A stretch of DNA of 47,548 nucleotides from Rapidithrix thailandica (GTDB taxonomy: Bacteria; Bacteroidota; Bacteroidia; Cytophagales; Flammeovirgaceae), in the NCBI RefSeq assembly GCF_039710355.1, contig NZ_JBDKWZ010000028.1:1-47548 (forward strand), written 5' to 3'. How positions within the stretch are numbered: the stretch's first letter is position 1; each line of letters opens with the position of its first letter. The notes under the pieces were generated by a model. It did not search any database and was not told the DNA's origin. It worked only from the letters and a program-made list of their open reading frames with translations. This document shows positions 9,074 to 18,274 of this stretch, piece by piece. A program made the translations under genes and the position numbers.

Positions 9074-9400
9074 ATGGCGACACAAATTATAACCACCGAT
9101 GACTTACTCGAGTTTAAATTGGAACTCTTCCGGGAATTAAAAAACCTCTTAGAAGAAACCTCTTACCATAAGCGTAAAAAATGGTTAAAATCAGGCGAAG
9201 TCCGGGAGCTATTGGGTATTTCCCCGGGCACCTTACAAAACATGCGGGTCAATGGTTCCTTACCCTATACCAAGATCGGAGGGGTGATCTTTTACGATTA
9301 TCAGGACATCTGTAAGATGCTTGAAGAAAACCGGATAACCCGTCCTCAACAAGCTTCTTCATTCATATTTCACTCATCTTCTAACCGGTTCGGACAATGA
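9074..9400 (+). CDS. helix-turn-helix (excisionase-like) DNA-binding protein
   Basis: The 108-residue protein carries a MerR/excisionase-type helix-turn-helix: KWLKSGEVRELLGISPGTLQNM, then GSLPYTKIGGVIFYDYQDI. This is the standard Bacteroidota accessory-element HTH that begins with a W-L-x-S-x-E motif. The ATG at 9074 is preferred over an upstream TTG at 9041, which would add only a low-complexity tail. It overlaps the replication gene by four bases (ATGA), so the two are probably co-translated. The likely role is excision or control of element copy state. Confidence 0.8.
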   Translation: MATQIITTDDLLEFKLELFRELKNLLEETSYHKRKKWLKSGEVRELLGISPGTLQNMRVNGSLPYTKIGGVIFYDYQDICKMLEENRITRPQQASSFIFHSSSNRFGQ

Positions 9401-10134
9401 ATTTTATCCGGCATTTTAACGCTGTGGTGGAAAAATTGTCTGCCGATGAACGCTTGCACAACACCCATGTTAGTTTATATTTCGCCTTGTTTGCTCTCTG
9501 GAACCGGCACCGTTTTCAAAACCCGCTTTCCGTGAACCGTTCCGAACTGATGACGTTGAGTAAAATCGGTTCGAAAAACACCTATCACAAATGCATGAAA
9601 GCCCTGGATGCATACGGTTACCTCCACTATCAACCCTCCCGGTCAGCTTTGAAGGGAAGCCGGGTGTATATGCAGGAATTTACCAACACCCTGAAACAAA
9701 CACAGGAAGAAACAGGGTACAAAAACGGGACAAGCACCAAGTACAAAAGTGGGACAGGCCTTGGGCAAGTCTGTCCCACTACCGGGACAAGTAGTGGGCA
9801 AGTGTTGGGACCTTATATAAACAAGAAAAACAATACAAACGTTAAACATTCTTTAAAAGAAAATTTACTTGTCTCAGAACTGGGACGGGTTTCCTCTTTC
9901 CGACCTCCCGGAGAAGAAGAGGTCACCGCTTTTTTTCTTGAACAAGGCCAGATGAAAAGGGAAGGATTGAAATTTTATCATTATTTTCAATCAGTGGGTT
10001 GGGTAGTAGGCAAAGCCAAACCCATGAAAGACTGGAAAGCTGCGGCACAACACTGGATACTTCAGGCTAAACAAACCGGCAGGCCTTCTTACCTGGAAGT
10101 AAACCTTGACAAAAACTACCATGAACCGCTTTGA
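9397..10134 (+). CDS. replication initiator-like protein with wHTH and DnaD-like C-terminus
   Basis: Of 245 residues, the first 95 form a winged-helix-like domain (SVNRSELMTLSKIGSKNTYHKCMKAL, GYLHY). A Gly/Thr-rich linker spans about 105-145. The C-terminus (PPGEEEVTAFFLEQ, FYHYFQSVGWVVGKAKPMKDW, AAAQHWI) matches the DnaD-like end of phage and mobile-element replisome organisers. The linker DNA contains about seven GGGACAAG-like repeats, so the gene may carry its own origin, as lambda O does. The ATPase gene directly downstream overlaps it, as expected for an initiator and helicase-loader pair. Confidence 0.75.
   Translation: MNFIRHFNAVVEKLSADERLHNTHVSLYFALFALWNRHRFQNPLSVNRSELMTLSKIGSKNTYHKCMKALDAYGYLHYQPSRSALKGSRVYMQEFTNTLKQTQEETGYKNGTSTKYKSGTGLGQVCPTTGTSSGQVLGPYINKKNNTNVKHSLKENLLVSELGRVSSFRPPGEEEVTAFFLEQGQMKREGLKFYHYFQSVGWVVGKAKPMKDWKAAAQHWILQAKQTGRPSYLEVNLDKNYHEPL
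9727..9812. repeat. iteron-like repeat cluster inside the initiator gene
   Basis: GGGACAAG or close variants occur at 9727-9734, 9751-9758 (GGGACAGG), 9763-9769 (GGGCAAG), 9784-9791, 9796-9802 (GGGCAAG) and 9807-9812 (GGGACC). An inverted copy, CTGTCCC, lies at 9771-9777. They encode the low-complexity linker of the initiator protein. The density and alternating spacing fit initiator binding sites and a candidate origin. They could also be a by-product of a Gly/Thr-rich linker. Confidence 0.5.
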
Positions 10135-10729
10135 CCATTACCTGCCCCGTTTGGAGCAAAAAGGCAAAGAGCTTTTTGGAAAAGCCTTCAGGATTTATCC
10201 GGAAGACCGGAGACTGGTCTCCCACCTGTTGGCCTATTTTCTGAAAAGCAAAGTACCCCAGGGCCTGGACCTGCACAAAGGCATCCTGTTGACCGGCCCT
10301 ATCGGCTGTGGAAAAACCTGCCTGATGAGCCTGTTGCGTTTTACCTTACCGGAAAAAGAGCGTTTTGTCCTGAAACCCACCCGTAGGATCGCCATGGAGT
10401 TTTCCTCCGGAGGCTTTCCGGTGATCGAAAAGTATTCCTACGGCTCTTTTCACTCCGGACCACCTGCACTTCAAGCCAAAGCCTACTGTTTTGACGACTT
10501 GGGTTTGGAGCCCCCGGTGCGGCATTTCGGCAATGAACTCAATATAATGGCCGAAGTGCTGCTGGGGCGGTACGAGCTGTTTGTCAACCAAGGTATGCTT
10601 ACCCATGCCACCACTAATCTGAGCGCCCGGGAACTGGAAGCCTTCTACGGCAACCGTGTGCGAAGCAGGCTTCGGAGCATGATGAACCTGGTGAGCTTCG
10701 GACAAGAAGCTGTGGATAAACGGAAGTGA
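10121..10729 (+). CDS. DnaC/IstB-like AAA+ ATPase, probable helicase loader
   Basis: The 202-residue protein has a Walker A motif (LLTGPIGCGKTCLM) and a Walker B-like AYCFDDLGLEP, followed by sensor-like sequence (LTHATTNLSARELEAFYGNRVRSRL) ending with the arginines expected of an AAA+ protein. The size fits a DnaC-type helicase loader rather than a full replicative helicase. The ATG at 10121 lies inside the end of the initiator gene (14-base overlap); an upstream TTG at 10106 is less likely. With the initiator it forms the replication module of the element. Confidence 0.8.
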   Translation: MNRFDHYLPRLEQKGKELFGKAFRIYPEDRRLVSHLLAYFLKSKVPQGLDLHKGILLTGPIGCGKTCLMSLLRFTLPEKERFVLKPTRRIAMEFSSGGFPVIEKYSYGSFHSGPPALQAKAYCFDDLGLEPPVRHFGNELNIMAEVLLGRYELFVNQGMLTHATTNLSARELEAFYGNRVRSRLRSMMNLVSFGQEAVDKRK

Positions 10730-10814
10730 AGGGTTATCTTTAGGTTTCCAGGTCAACCGTTTAACGCTAGTAGCGGAAGAAAGTGACATTATTTTAAGAC
10801 AGAAGTCCTTATCA

Positions 10815-13800
10815 CTATTTCACAAACCGTTGAACGACTGCATCCTGCCCATTGGTAATTTGAAGAAAATACACACCTTTGGTCAACTGATGTACAGGAA
10901 TCGTACTTTGCCTTCCGGTAAGGATACCTTCCCATGCTAATTTTCCATTGATATGATACACCTTTATGGAAGCCGGCAAAGCCTGTGCTTCTGTAATCCC
11001 AATATGTAAACTTTGTATAGCCGGATTGGGATATACTTTGGGGGCATTGGCAAACGTTGAAGTTCCAAGCTCATCGCTTCCCCTCTGATATAACACTTCG
11101 ACCAAATTGGATTCCCAATTATATATCCCGGCCCGGTCCTGTACCACATTGCTTGGCAATTGCACTTGCACCCGCCCCCCGGTTTGAGGGGTAATCCATA
11201 CCTGAAATCTCTGTCCACTGCCCTCCAACTGACCGGCCAGTCCGTTTTGTACAGTAAAATCAGTGGCTTCCAAGCCAAAGACAGGTTCGGAGAAATGGAC
11301 ATATACCAGAAAGGGGGCATGGGTGATTATTTTCTCTTCGGGTGGATAGAGTTGTATCATAGGCCGGGTTTTGTCCGCAACCACTACCAAGGAGCTGTCA
11401 TAAACGATATTGCCGGTAACATCCCCTGCCCGGATGGGAATCCGGTAGGTACCTTCCTGCATGTTCCCATTGGCATCCAAAGGGGCTGAGACCAACTCGT
11501 ATGTTCCATCTTCCAAACCAGTAAACAAGCTTGTTCTGTTCAGGTCTTTATCCAACCCAGAGAGATCGGCGGCCAAGACCAGTCCGGGTTCGTTCATGTC
11601 CACATTCAATACAAGTACTTCTCCGGGTTTGTAATAATCATCGCCCTGTTGCATCACCGACACAAATTCCGGAGGAACGGCATCGACCAGGATTTCCTTG
11701 TAAGCCACCAAAGAATGTCCACTTCCCGGATCCGGCAAGGTTAGCTTGACCGGCAAGCCGTTTTCAGATAAGAGGCTTGCATTATTTGTAATTTCCAAGG
11801 CATGTTCCGAATGATAGTCCAACCACTCGGCATAATCGCCCGCTTGTACGGTGTATTCAAAGGTAAGAACTTTCCCCCTACTCTCTTTGTACTCGGCATA
11901 ACGTAGAGTCTCCCCGGTTTCCAAAAGGAGTCTGGGAGGACCCTCCGGATTTTGAAGTTTTACATTTTGGGTAAATATCAATTTAATGGGAATGGTCTTA
12001 CCTGCCCTGTTGTAAGAATGTGCATCAGAGAGTGCATAGGAGACCTCAGCAGGCTTGGGTTTAAAAAAATAGGCAGCGCCACTGCCAATAAAATCACCAT
12101 CTTTTGCTGGAGCTCCTACCAGCACGTTATCTCCGGACATCGCAATGGAATACCCAAAGGCATCCAAAACAAACTCCTCGGAGTCGGAGGGCAAATGATA
12201 ACTTTGTCCCCTTGCTTTTTCCCAGCCCTCTTCGGGTTTTTGAAAATGGTAAAACGCACCTTCTCCATTAAACTCATCATACCTGGCCCCTGCCACCAGC
12301 TTTTCATCATCTAAGACTAAGGATATTCCTAATAACGTGCCCGACCCACTGGGATACAATGCTTTTGTACGAACACTCTCCCCCCATCCGGCTGCCGGCC
12401 TTTCATAAATATATATTGCCCCGCAACTTTCACATGTCGGATAATGGTGGTTATCTCCGTATAAACTCACCCCTGGAGCACCAATGGCAATAGTGGTTCC
12501 GGAAATAGCCACACTTACCCCAAAAACAGTCTCACCCGCATCCACATGAATCATTTTCTGTTCACTCCAATAAGGCCATTCTGCAAGATTCCTTTCAAAA
12601 ATGTATACAATACTACTTAGAACATCAGATGGATTATCCCCCAAGAATCCTCTGGCACCTATCACCATTGTTTGATGTTCAATGGCCAAAGACGTTCCAA
12701 AAGCATCTTTGGTCCTTCCATTGCTGGCAGTCAATTTCACCGTTTCAGTCATATCCATCCAGCCCCCTTCAGGCATTTCATAAACATAAACCGCCCCTTG
12801 CCCGGATAGATATGCTTTGTCACCCACAATAATAGTTTCTTCTGAAATCGCCAAGGTTTCTCCGAATTCACTTTCTTCCGTGGGGTCGGAAGGATAAAGA
12901 CGTACAGTCTCATGCATATCCATCCAGCCTTGCTCCGGTTTTTCAAAGAGATACACCAAACGCCCCTCTTTGTCAGAGCCCCCTGTAAGAATAATCCCTC
13001 CTTCTATGGCCACACTTGTGCCGAATGCTTGTGCCGAATCGGGTTCAGAAGGTGAAAGCTTGGCTTTCAAATGCCATGTTTTCTGAACAAACTCATACAC
13101 ATACAATTGGCGTTTGAAAGGATTTTTGTAATGACCGGGTGCCCCTACCACAGCGATATTTTGGTCCATGGCTACGGAGGTTCCAAACCTATCATATAGA
13201 TTACTATAGTATACTTCATGGGGAGGAAGTAAAATTACTTCTGTAACGGCCTTCCTCCAATTATTGTCCTCTGCGGTATACATATATACTTTTTCCCCGG
13301 TTTTAGAGCGTTCGAAAATACCCACCATCACAGCTTCCCCATTGGTACTTACTCTCCGTCCAAACATTTCAGTGGGAGTACTATTGGAGGCTTTCAGCCG
13401 CTTGGTCTCGGTAGAAGTAGTCCAACCCGTAACGGGTTTGGAAAAAACATATACCTGACCTGCTTTGTTGTCCCTTCCTTGAACGCCAACAACTACAAGA
13501 TCACTGGCCAATGCCAGGGTGCTTCCAAAACGATCATAGCGAATGCCATCCGAAGCGTAAAGCCGGGCAGTTTCGGTCATATCGGTCCAGCCGGACTCCG
13601 GTTCAGAAAAAAGGTAAATAATTCCCCTTGCCTCTCCGGCAATCACATCATAACTCGCACCGGCAAGGATAGTTTCACCCTCTATAGCCAAAGACACCCC
13701 GAAACTATTCGATGAGACTTCCGAAGGAGTTAGCACAGCCGTTTCAGTCATATCCCTCCAGCCTCCTTCAGGCATTTCATATACATACACAGTATTATTT

Positions 13801-14429
13801 TTTCCCGAAGCGATGGCAGTATTGTCATCAATAGCAACACTTCTACGAAAAAAACTTTGTGCAGAATTTCTCAAATAAGCCGTTGGAGTATCCGTACTGA
13901 TCCAACCACTTTCGGGCTTTACATAAATTTCACAATGCTCTTCTGTTCCGGTCAGGAGCGTATTACCGGAGTTACTTAAATCAAACCCTCCGGAAAGTGG
14001 GATCCGGGCGGTTTCGGTCATGTCAGTCCAACCCTCATCGGGCCTGGTAAATATACAAACCATATCTCTTTTACTGATGGCAACCGTATTGCCGGAAATA
14101 GCCACATCATAGCCAAAATAGTCTCTGGCAGCATCGCCGGAAGCGGTTAACCGGGCCACCTTTTTCCAGGTGTCGTTGTTGTATTCAAAAATATAGGCAA
14201 CACCTTTTTCATAACTTCCTCCACGATTATGTTTGGGGGCACCCACCACTGCTGTCGTTCCATCCACCGCAATGGCACTACCGAATTCCGTATCCACATT
14301 ATAATTTTCATGGGGTTGAGGAAGTACCTTGGCGACTTCCTCCCAGTGTTGAGCGGTCACTGAATGGTAGAAATTGAAACAAAATACAAAGACAAAAAAA
14401 TGCAAAAAATAAGCAGCTAACTTGTACAT
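10815..14429 (-). CDS. large exported FG-GAP repeat protein with T9SS C-terminal sorting domain
   Basis: The protein is 1204 residues, with a signal peptide (FLHFFVFVFCFNF...VTAQ). About twelve FG-GAP-type repeats follow, each roughly 60-70 residues, with phrases such as FGSAIAVDGTTAVVGAPKH and GWxDMTETAxL. They probably fold as beta-propellers. Ig-like or cadherin-like domains occupy about 790-1110. The end (VYPNPAIQSLHIGI ... GVYFLQITNGQDAVVQRFVK) is a type A type IX secretion signal, so the protein should be exported and anchored on the cell surface. It is transcribed opposite to the replication and mobilization genes on either side and looks like cargo. Ligand and role are unknown; adhesion is plausible but unproven. 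Confidence 0.85.
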   Translation of the reverse strand: MYKLAAYFLHFFVFVFCFNFYHSVTAQHWEEVAKVLPQPHENYNVDTEFGSAIAVDGTTAVVGAPKHNRGGSYEKGVAYIFEYNNDTWKKVARLTASGDAARDYFGYDVAISGNTVAISKRDMVCIFTRPDEGWTDMTETARIPLSGGFDLSNSGNTLLTGTEEHCEIYVKPESGWISTDTPTAYLRNSAQSFFRRSVAIDDNTAIASGKNNTVYVYEMPEGGWRDMTETAVLTPSEVSSNSFGVSLAIEGETILAGASYDVIAGEARGIIYLFSEPESGWTDMTETARLYASDGIRYDRFGSTLALASDLVVVGVQGRDNKAGQVYVFSKPVTGWTTSTETKRLKASNSTPTEMFGRRVSTNGEAVMVGIFERSKTGEKVYMYTAEDNNWRKAVTEVILLPPHEVYYSNLYDRFGTSVAMDQNIAVVGAPGHYKNPFKRQLYVYEFVQKTWHLKAKLSPSEPDSAQAFGTSVAIEGGIILTGGSDKEGRLVYLFEKPEQGWMDMHETVRLYPSDPTEESEFGETLAISEETIIVGDKAYLSGQGAVYVYEMPEGGWMDMTETVKLTASNGRTKDAFGTSLAIEHQTMVIGARGFLGDNPSDVLSSIVYIFERNLAEWPYWSEQKMIHVDAGETVFGVSVAISGTTIAIGAPGVSLYGDNHHYPTCESCGAIYIYERPAAGWGESVRTKALYPSGSGTLLGISLVLDDEKLVAGARYDEFNGEGAFYHFQKPEEGWEKARGQSYHLPSDSEEFVLDAFGYSIAMSGDNVLVGAPAKDGDFIGSGAAYFFKPKPAEVSYALSDAHSYNRAGKTIPIKLIFTQNVKLQNPEGPPRLLLETGETLRYAEYKESRGKVLTFEYTVQAGDYAEWLDYHSEHALEITNNASLLSENGLPVKLTLPDPGSGHSLVAYKEILVDAVPPEFVSVMQQGDDYYKPGEVLVLNVDMNEPGLVLAADLSGLDKDLNRTSLFTGLEDGTYELVSAPLDANGNMQEGTYRIPIRAGDVTGNIVYDSSLVVVADKTRPMIQLYPPEEKIITHAPFLVYVHFSEPVFGLEATDFTVQNGLAGQLEGSGQRFQVWITPQTGGRVQVQLPSNVVQDRAGIYNWESNLVEVLYQRGSDELGTSTFANAPKVYPNPAIQSLHIGITEAQALPASIKVYHINGKLAWEGILTGRQSTIPVHQLTKGVYFLQITNGQDAVVQRFVK

Positions 14430-14746
14430 GGTATTTTGGTTTAGAAATATAAGGAAAATTGGTCGTAGCTGCGCATGTTTGAAGCAATATTAAAAATACC
14501 TTATAAACAGTATATTTTATAAACAATAAAGTTAATAAATTCAAATACACAAAGGATACCTATTTAGTATTCTTGTCTTTTGCAGCATCATAATTATTCC
14601 GTCATTATTGAATCTTACAATTCTTTCTAAACTGTATATAGTTGCCAAATCCCGGCAATTTCCACCTCTTCCCTCCTTTTCCGGTTTTCGGGCTTTGGAT
14701 TTCCTGTTGTTGGGCTGTTCTTTTGAACAGGGCGAAAGCAAGAAGG
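14430..14746. other. intergenic region upstream of the mobilization operon
   Basis: This lies between divergent genes and must hold promoters for the FG-GAP gene and for bfmA. The left half is AT-rich; the right half (14640-14746) is more GC-rich. It includes a small hairpin, CTGTTC-TTTT-GAACAG, at 14715-14730, next to the large inverted repeat that follows. No gene is supported here. Confidence 0.45.
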
Positions 14747-14786
14747 GCTTTTGAAAAACAGGTATAAATACCTGATTTTCAAAAGC
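14747..14786. repeat. 19-bp inverted repeat, candidate oriT or mobilization operator
   Basis: GCTTTTGAAAAACAGGTAT (14747-14765) pairs with 14768-14786 with one mismatch and only two bases between. It lies 23 bases before the bfmA start, directly upstream of the relaxase operon, where oriT or an autoregulatory site is expected. The second, smaller hairpin at 14715-14730 strengthens the resemblance to an oriT region. The nick site is not identified. Confidence 0.55.
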
Positions 14787-14809
14787 TTTTATTTTCAGCA
14801 GAGCTAAAA

Positions 14810-15283
14810 ATGTCGACAAATCTTCAAAAAGGAGCCTTTGAGCCCTGTGAACCTCGAAAATGGATGACTAAAGACCGACAAATACGCATTGAAAGGGCGG
14901 TGTATACTCAGGCCCAACAGGAAGCCAAGACCTATCAACTCAGCCTAAAAGCCTATACCCAGGCGGCCCTACGGTTTTTCGCTTCCCGGAAACTGAACCC
15001 CATCGCTTACCGGCCGGGCATGGAATACGAACTGAGCCGGGACTTGAACAAAGCCGTAGACCGCCTCTTTGGCTTTTTAATCACCCAGGAGAAATCGGTA
15101 CTCAAACCCCTGTTGACCGAGACAGTCCGAAGCCGTATCCTCTTGGAACTGACCATCGACAATTTGCACCGCGTATCGGAAGTCGATCCAAATACTTTGC
15201 AAAAATTGAAAAGGGAAAACGAGCAGTACATGCATACCGTGGCAGGGCAGGTGCTGGCTGCTTACTTTCCTGCCAAAAAATAA
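14810..15283 (+). CDS. bfmA: BfmA/BtgA-family mobilization accessory protein
   Basis: The 157-residue protein matches the BfmA/BtgA family: the N-terminal DRQIRIERAVYTQAQQEAKTY and LSLKAYTQAALRFF look like a ribbon-helix-helix-type oriT-binding segment, followed by a conserved helical region (ELSRDLNKAVDRLFGFLITQEK, LLTETVRSRILLELTIDNL). Such proteins assist the relaxase at oriT. It is the first gene of a three-gene operon with the relaxase and the coupling protein. The relaxase starts five bases after its stop. Confidence 0.8.
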   Translation: MSTNLQKGAFEPCEPRKWMTKDRQIRIERAVYTQAQQEAKTYQLSLKAYTQAALRFFASRKLNPIAYRPGMEYELSRDLNKAVDRLFGFLITQEKSVLKPLLTETVRSRILLELTIDNLHRVSEVDPNTLQKLKRENEQYMHTVAGQVLAAYFPAKK

Positions 15284-15288
15284 ATACC

Positions 15289-16323
15289 ATGCATTCCAAA
15301 ATCATCGATCCGGCCCGGCATGGTAGCAAGGTTTACGACAACCGGAGTACGGCAGCCTTTGCCGTCACCTACCTGGGACACGAACAGGGAGACAAGCTAC
15401 GCTTCTTCAACCAAGAAAGGGAAGCGGTGACAGCCGAAGAAGTTATTCAGGCTTTGGACCACAATATAAAAGGCTTGCGGAAAGAGGAAGAAAAATTCCA
15501 CTGTCTTGTGCTCTCCCCCAGCCAGGAAGAACTCCGGCACATCGGCAATGAGGAAGCCAAACTCAAACAGTTCACGCAAGCCGTCATGGAAAACTACGCC
15601 CGGAACTTTCAACGCAAAAAGCTCACAGAAAAAGACCTGTTGTGGTTTGCCTGTATCCACCACGAACGGACCTATAGCCACCGGGAGCTTCAACAAATGC
15701 AAGCGGAGGAAAAAGAAGGTCTGCAACCGGGAGACAAAAAGCCTGGCTTGCAAACCCATATACACGTTTTAGTTAGCCGAAGGGACCGCTCCATGCGGCA
15801 TACTCTCAACCCCCGGGGGCAGAAAAAGACCTTTCCCATCAAAACTTGGCAAATGGCCAACGGAAAGACTTTTCAACAGCTCTTTGACTACCACCGGGAA
15901 GTCACCGCATCCCGGCTTAAAGCCGGCCCTTCCTGGACGGAACCGGACCGGATCCGGCACGACAAGCGCATCGGGCAGAAAGTCGACCAACTCAACAACT
16001 GGCTACCTCTTCCTTTACAGCTCTCCCAAGAACGGATCCGGGAAATCGGTCGGCAGACGGAGTATTCCAAGAGCTTTTTCCTTAATCTCTACCGTTTGGA
16101 AAAAGGGGCACGGCAGGGCAAATTGCCCGAAAACCCCTACTGCTATTTGGAAAGCTCCCACAAAAAGGAACAAAGCCACTCTAAGGCCAGAAGCTTAAGC
16201 CTGGAAATGGCCGGGGTTCTCCGCAAGCTCTCTGCAGCCTTCCAAGGTAAGGACGGCTATACCGAAGACCTGACTCCCCGAAAGAAAAGAAATAAGGAAA
16301 TAGACCCCTCCTATGAACTATGA
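15289..16323 (+). CDS. MOB relaxase of the Bacteroidota mobilization type (DUF5712-like)
   Basis: The 344-residue protein has the relaxase histidine motif HIHVLVSRRD at residues 157-166, preceded by ACIHHERTYSHREL near 121-134 and followed by HTLNPRGQKK. This corresponds to the HUH-like or related metal-binding region of Bacteroidota relaxases that pair with BfmA. A catalytic tyrosine is not obvious from the sequence alone; Y17 and Y28 are the N-terminal candidates. The enzyme would nick oriT, probably near 14.75 kb. Its stop overlaps the start of the coupling protein (ATGA at 16320-16323). Confidence 0.75.
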   Translation: MHSKIIDPARHGSKVYDNRSTAAFAVTYLGHEQGDKLRFFNQEREAVTAEEVIQALDHNIKGLRKEEEKFHCLVLSPSQEELRHIGNEEAKLKQFTQAVMENYARNFQRKKLTEKDLLWFACIHHERTYSHRELQQMQAEEKEGLQPGDKKPGLQTHIHVLVSRRDRSMRHTLNPRGQKKTFPIKTWQMANGKTFQQLFDYHREVTASRLKAGPSWTEPDRIRHDKRIGQKVDQLNNWLPLPLQLSQERIREIGRQTEYSKSFFLNLYRLEKGARQGKLPENPYCYLESSHKKEQSHSKARSLSLEMAGVLRKLSAAFQGKDGYTEDLTPRKKRNKEIDPSYEL

Positions 16324-18149
16324 AACCGCAAACACTCTCCTCCACAGATGCTACCCTGTTAGCAGTTGTGCTACTCTCCGGATTTTTACTATTGGACTAC
16401 CTGTATTGGGCCTACCCGGATTACTTGATTTACCGGATTCACCACGAACGACTACTGGAAATACTGGAAACATTGATTCTAAGATGGGCAGTATGGGTCC
16501 GGGTGCTAACCTGGATGCTGATTCCTTTGTTGACGTACTCTCCCTCCCGGATTCAAAGAACAAAAGCCAAGCCTTTATCCTTGTTTACTTTGTTACCGAT
16601 CTATATCCTTAGCGGATTATGCTGGATAAACCTTGAATGGTTGTTTCCCCAATGGGCCGGTTTCCTGTACCCGGCTTTACTGCTCACCGCGGTGATGAGT
16701 GGAAGTATACTGCCTTCGGTGATCCGGTTGTACTCCCGCCAAAGCAAACCCTTGCCCGGGGACCGGAAAAAAATCGACACCTCTTGGGGTTTTCATCTTC
16801 CCACCAAAAGGGGGTATATCAACCTGAGCAATCCTCAGCGGGGCATCCTGGTCATCGGGGCACCGGGTTCGGGCAAGTCTTACAGCGTGGTCACCCCGAT
16901 TCTTCACCAGGCGGTGGCCAAGGGTTATACCGGATTGGTGTACGACTTTAAGTTTCCCAGCCTGGCCGAAGAACTTCATCAAGCCCTGTTTGCTCGTAAA
17001 CAATACCATCCTTATTTTATTTTAAACTTTAAGGATGTGCGCTACAGTCACCGGGTCAATCCCCTGGCCCCTCAAAATCTGCCCACCATCGCCTATGCTG
17101 AGGAGTACAGTAAGGCCCTTTTGTATAACCTGTACCCCTCTTCCCAAAGACAGATGGGCTTTTTTGAACTTTCGGCCAGTGCGTGGCTGACGGCTATTAT
17201 CTGGTATTACCGGCAGAAATATCCTCACTACTGCACCCTGCCTCATGTGATCAACACAGCCTTGTACGAGGATTTCCACCAAGTATTGGAAAAGCTGGAA
17301 GAAGAACCCCAAGCGGCTGATATGGCCCGAAGCATCACTACTGCCGTAAAAACGAAAGCGGACAAACAATTAGCCGGGGTGATCGCCTCCTTACAAGTCC
17401 TTTTAGCCCGGATCAACAGTCCGGAGATTGCCTGGGTGTTGACCGGGAAGGACTTTGATCTGGACTTAAACAGTCCCCAGGCTCCCAAATTGCTCTGCAT
17501 CGGTTCCGACCCCACCTTAACCGAAGTCTTCAGCCCGGTGATTTCCTGTATCATCACCGTAGCCCTGAAACTCATGAATCAGCCCGGTAAATTACCCAGT
17601 ATGGTACTGGTGGACGAAGCCAGCACTCTGTACTTGCCCAAGTTGGAAGTGGTGCCGGCTACAGGGCGAAGCAACCGGATCGCTACCATCCTGGCAGCTC
17701 AGGATTTTCATCAGTTGAGCGATGCCTATGGCCGGGAAAAGGCCCAGGTGCTGGTGGCCAACCTGAACAACCAGTTTTTCGGCAAAATCAACTCTCTGGA
17801 GACCGCTCGCTACGCCTCCGAACTCATTGGTAAGGAAGAGGTATTGGTGGAATCCCGTTCCGTAGGTCGAAATACAGGCAGCCGGCACCGACAGGAAAAC
17901 GTTTCTTTTCACTTTCAGGAAAAGTCCCAGGTACGCCCCCAAGACCTGGCCCGGCTGAAAACCGGAGAGTTTATCGGCCAAACGGTAGAAACCCCAGAGC
18001 CTTTCTTCTGGGCAGACATCCAAGTAAAAGGCTATCAGCCACCCTGTCCAGTCCCACCCTTCCAGGAATTTGAAGGAGCCTTGGATCAAATCCTGCAAGC
18101 CAATTTCTTAAAGGTAAAACAGCAGGTGGAGGAAGTGATGAAAATGTAG
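16320..18149 (+). CDS. VirD4/TraG-like type IV coupling protein
   Basis: The 609-residue protein begins with four hydrophobic stretches in the first 135 residues, then a Walker A motif GAPGSGKS (180-187) and a Walker B MVLVDEAS (428-435). A TraM-recognition-like C-terminal region follows. It would link the relaxosome to the channel and pump DNA from the cytoplasmic membrane. It is translationally coupled to the relaxase and belongs to the same operon. The length and motif spacing are normal for Bacteroidota conjugative coupling proteins. Confidence 0.9.
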   Translation: MKPQTLSSTDATLLAVVLLSGFLLLDYLYWAYPDYLIYRIHHERLLEILETLILRWAVWVRVLTWMLIPLLTYSPSRIQRTKAKPLSLFTLLPIYILSGLCWINLEWLFPQWAGFLYPALLLTAVMSGSILPSVIRLYSRQSKPLPGDRKKIDTSWGFHLPTKRGYINLSNPQRGILVIGAPGSGKSYSVVTPILHQAVAKGYTGLVYDFKFPSLAEELHQALFARKQYHPYFILNFKDVRYSHRVNPLAPQNLPTIAYAEEYSKALLYNLYPSSQRQMGFFELSASAWLTAIIWYYRQKYPHYCTLPHVINTALYEDFHQVLEKLEEEPQAADMARSITTAVKTKADKQLAGVIASLQVLLARINSPEIAWVLTGKDFDLDLNSPQAPKLLCIGSDPTLTEVFSPVISCIITVALKLMNQPGKLPSMVLVDEASTLYLPKLEVVPATGRSNRIATILAAQDFHQLSDAYGREKAQVLVANLNNQFFGKINSLETARYASELIGKEEVLVESRSVGRNTGSRHRQENVSFHFQEKSQVRPQDLARLKTGEFIGQTVETPEPFFWADIQVKGYQPPCPVPPFQEFEGALDQILQANFLKVKQQVEEVMKM

Positions 18150-18274
18150 ACAGATTGATAGGAATGTCTTTGTTGCGACCAATCCCTTAAAAAGGACTAC
18201 GTAATTTCACTTAAAGAAAATAACAAGCAAGTCAAGTATAAAACTAAATGTAACATTTATAAACTAAACAGACC

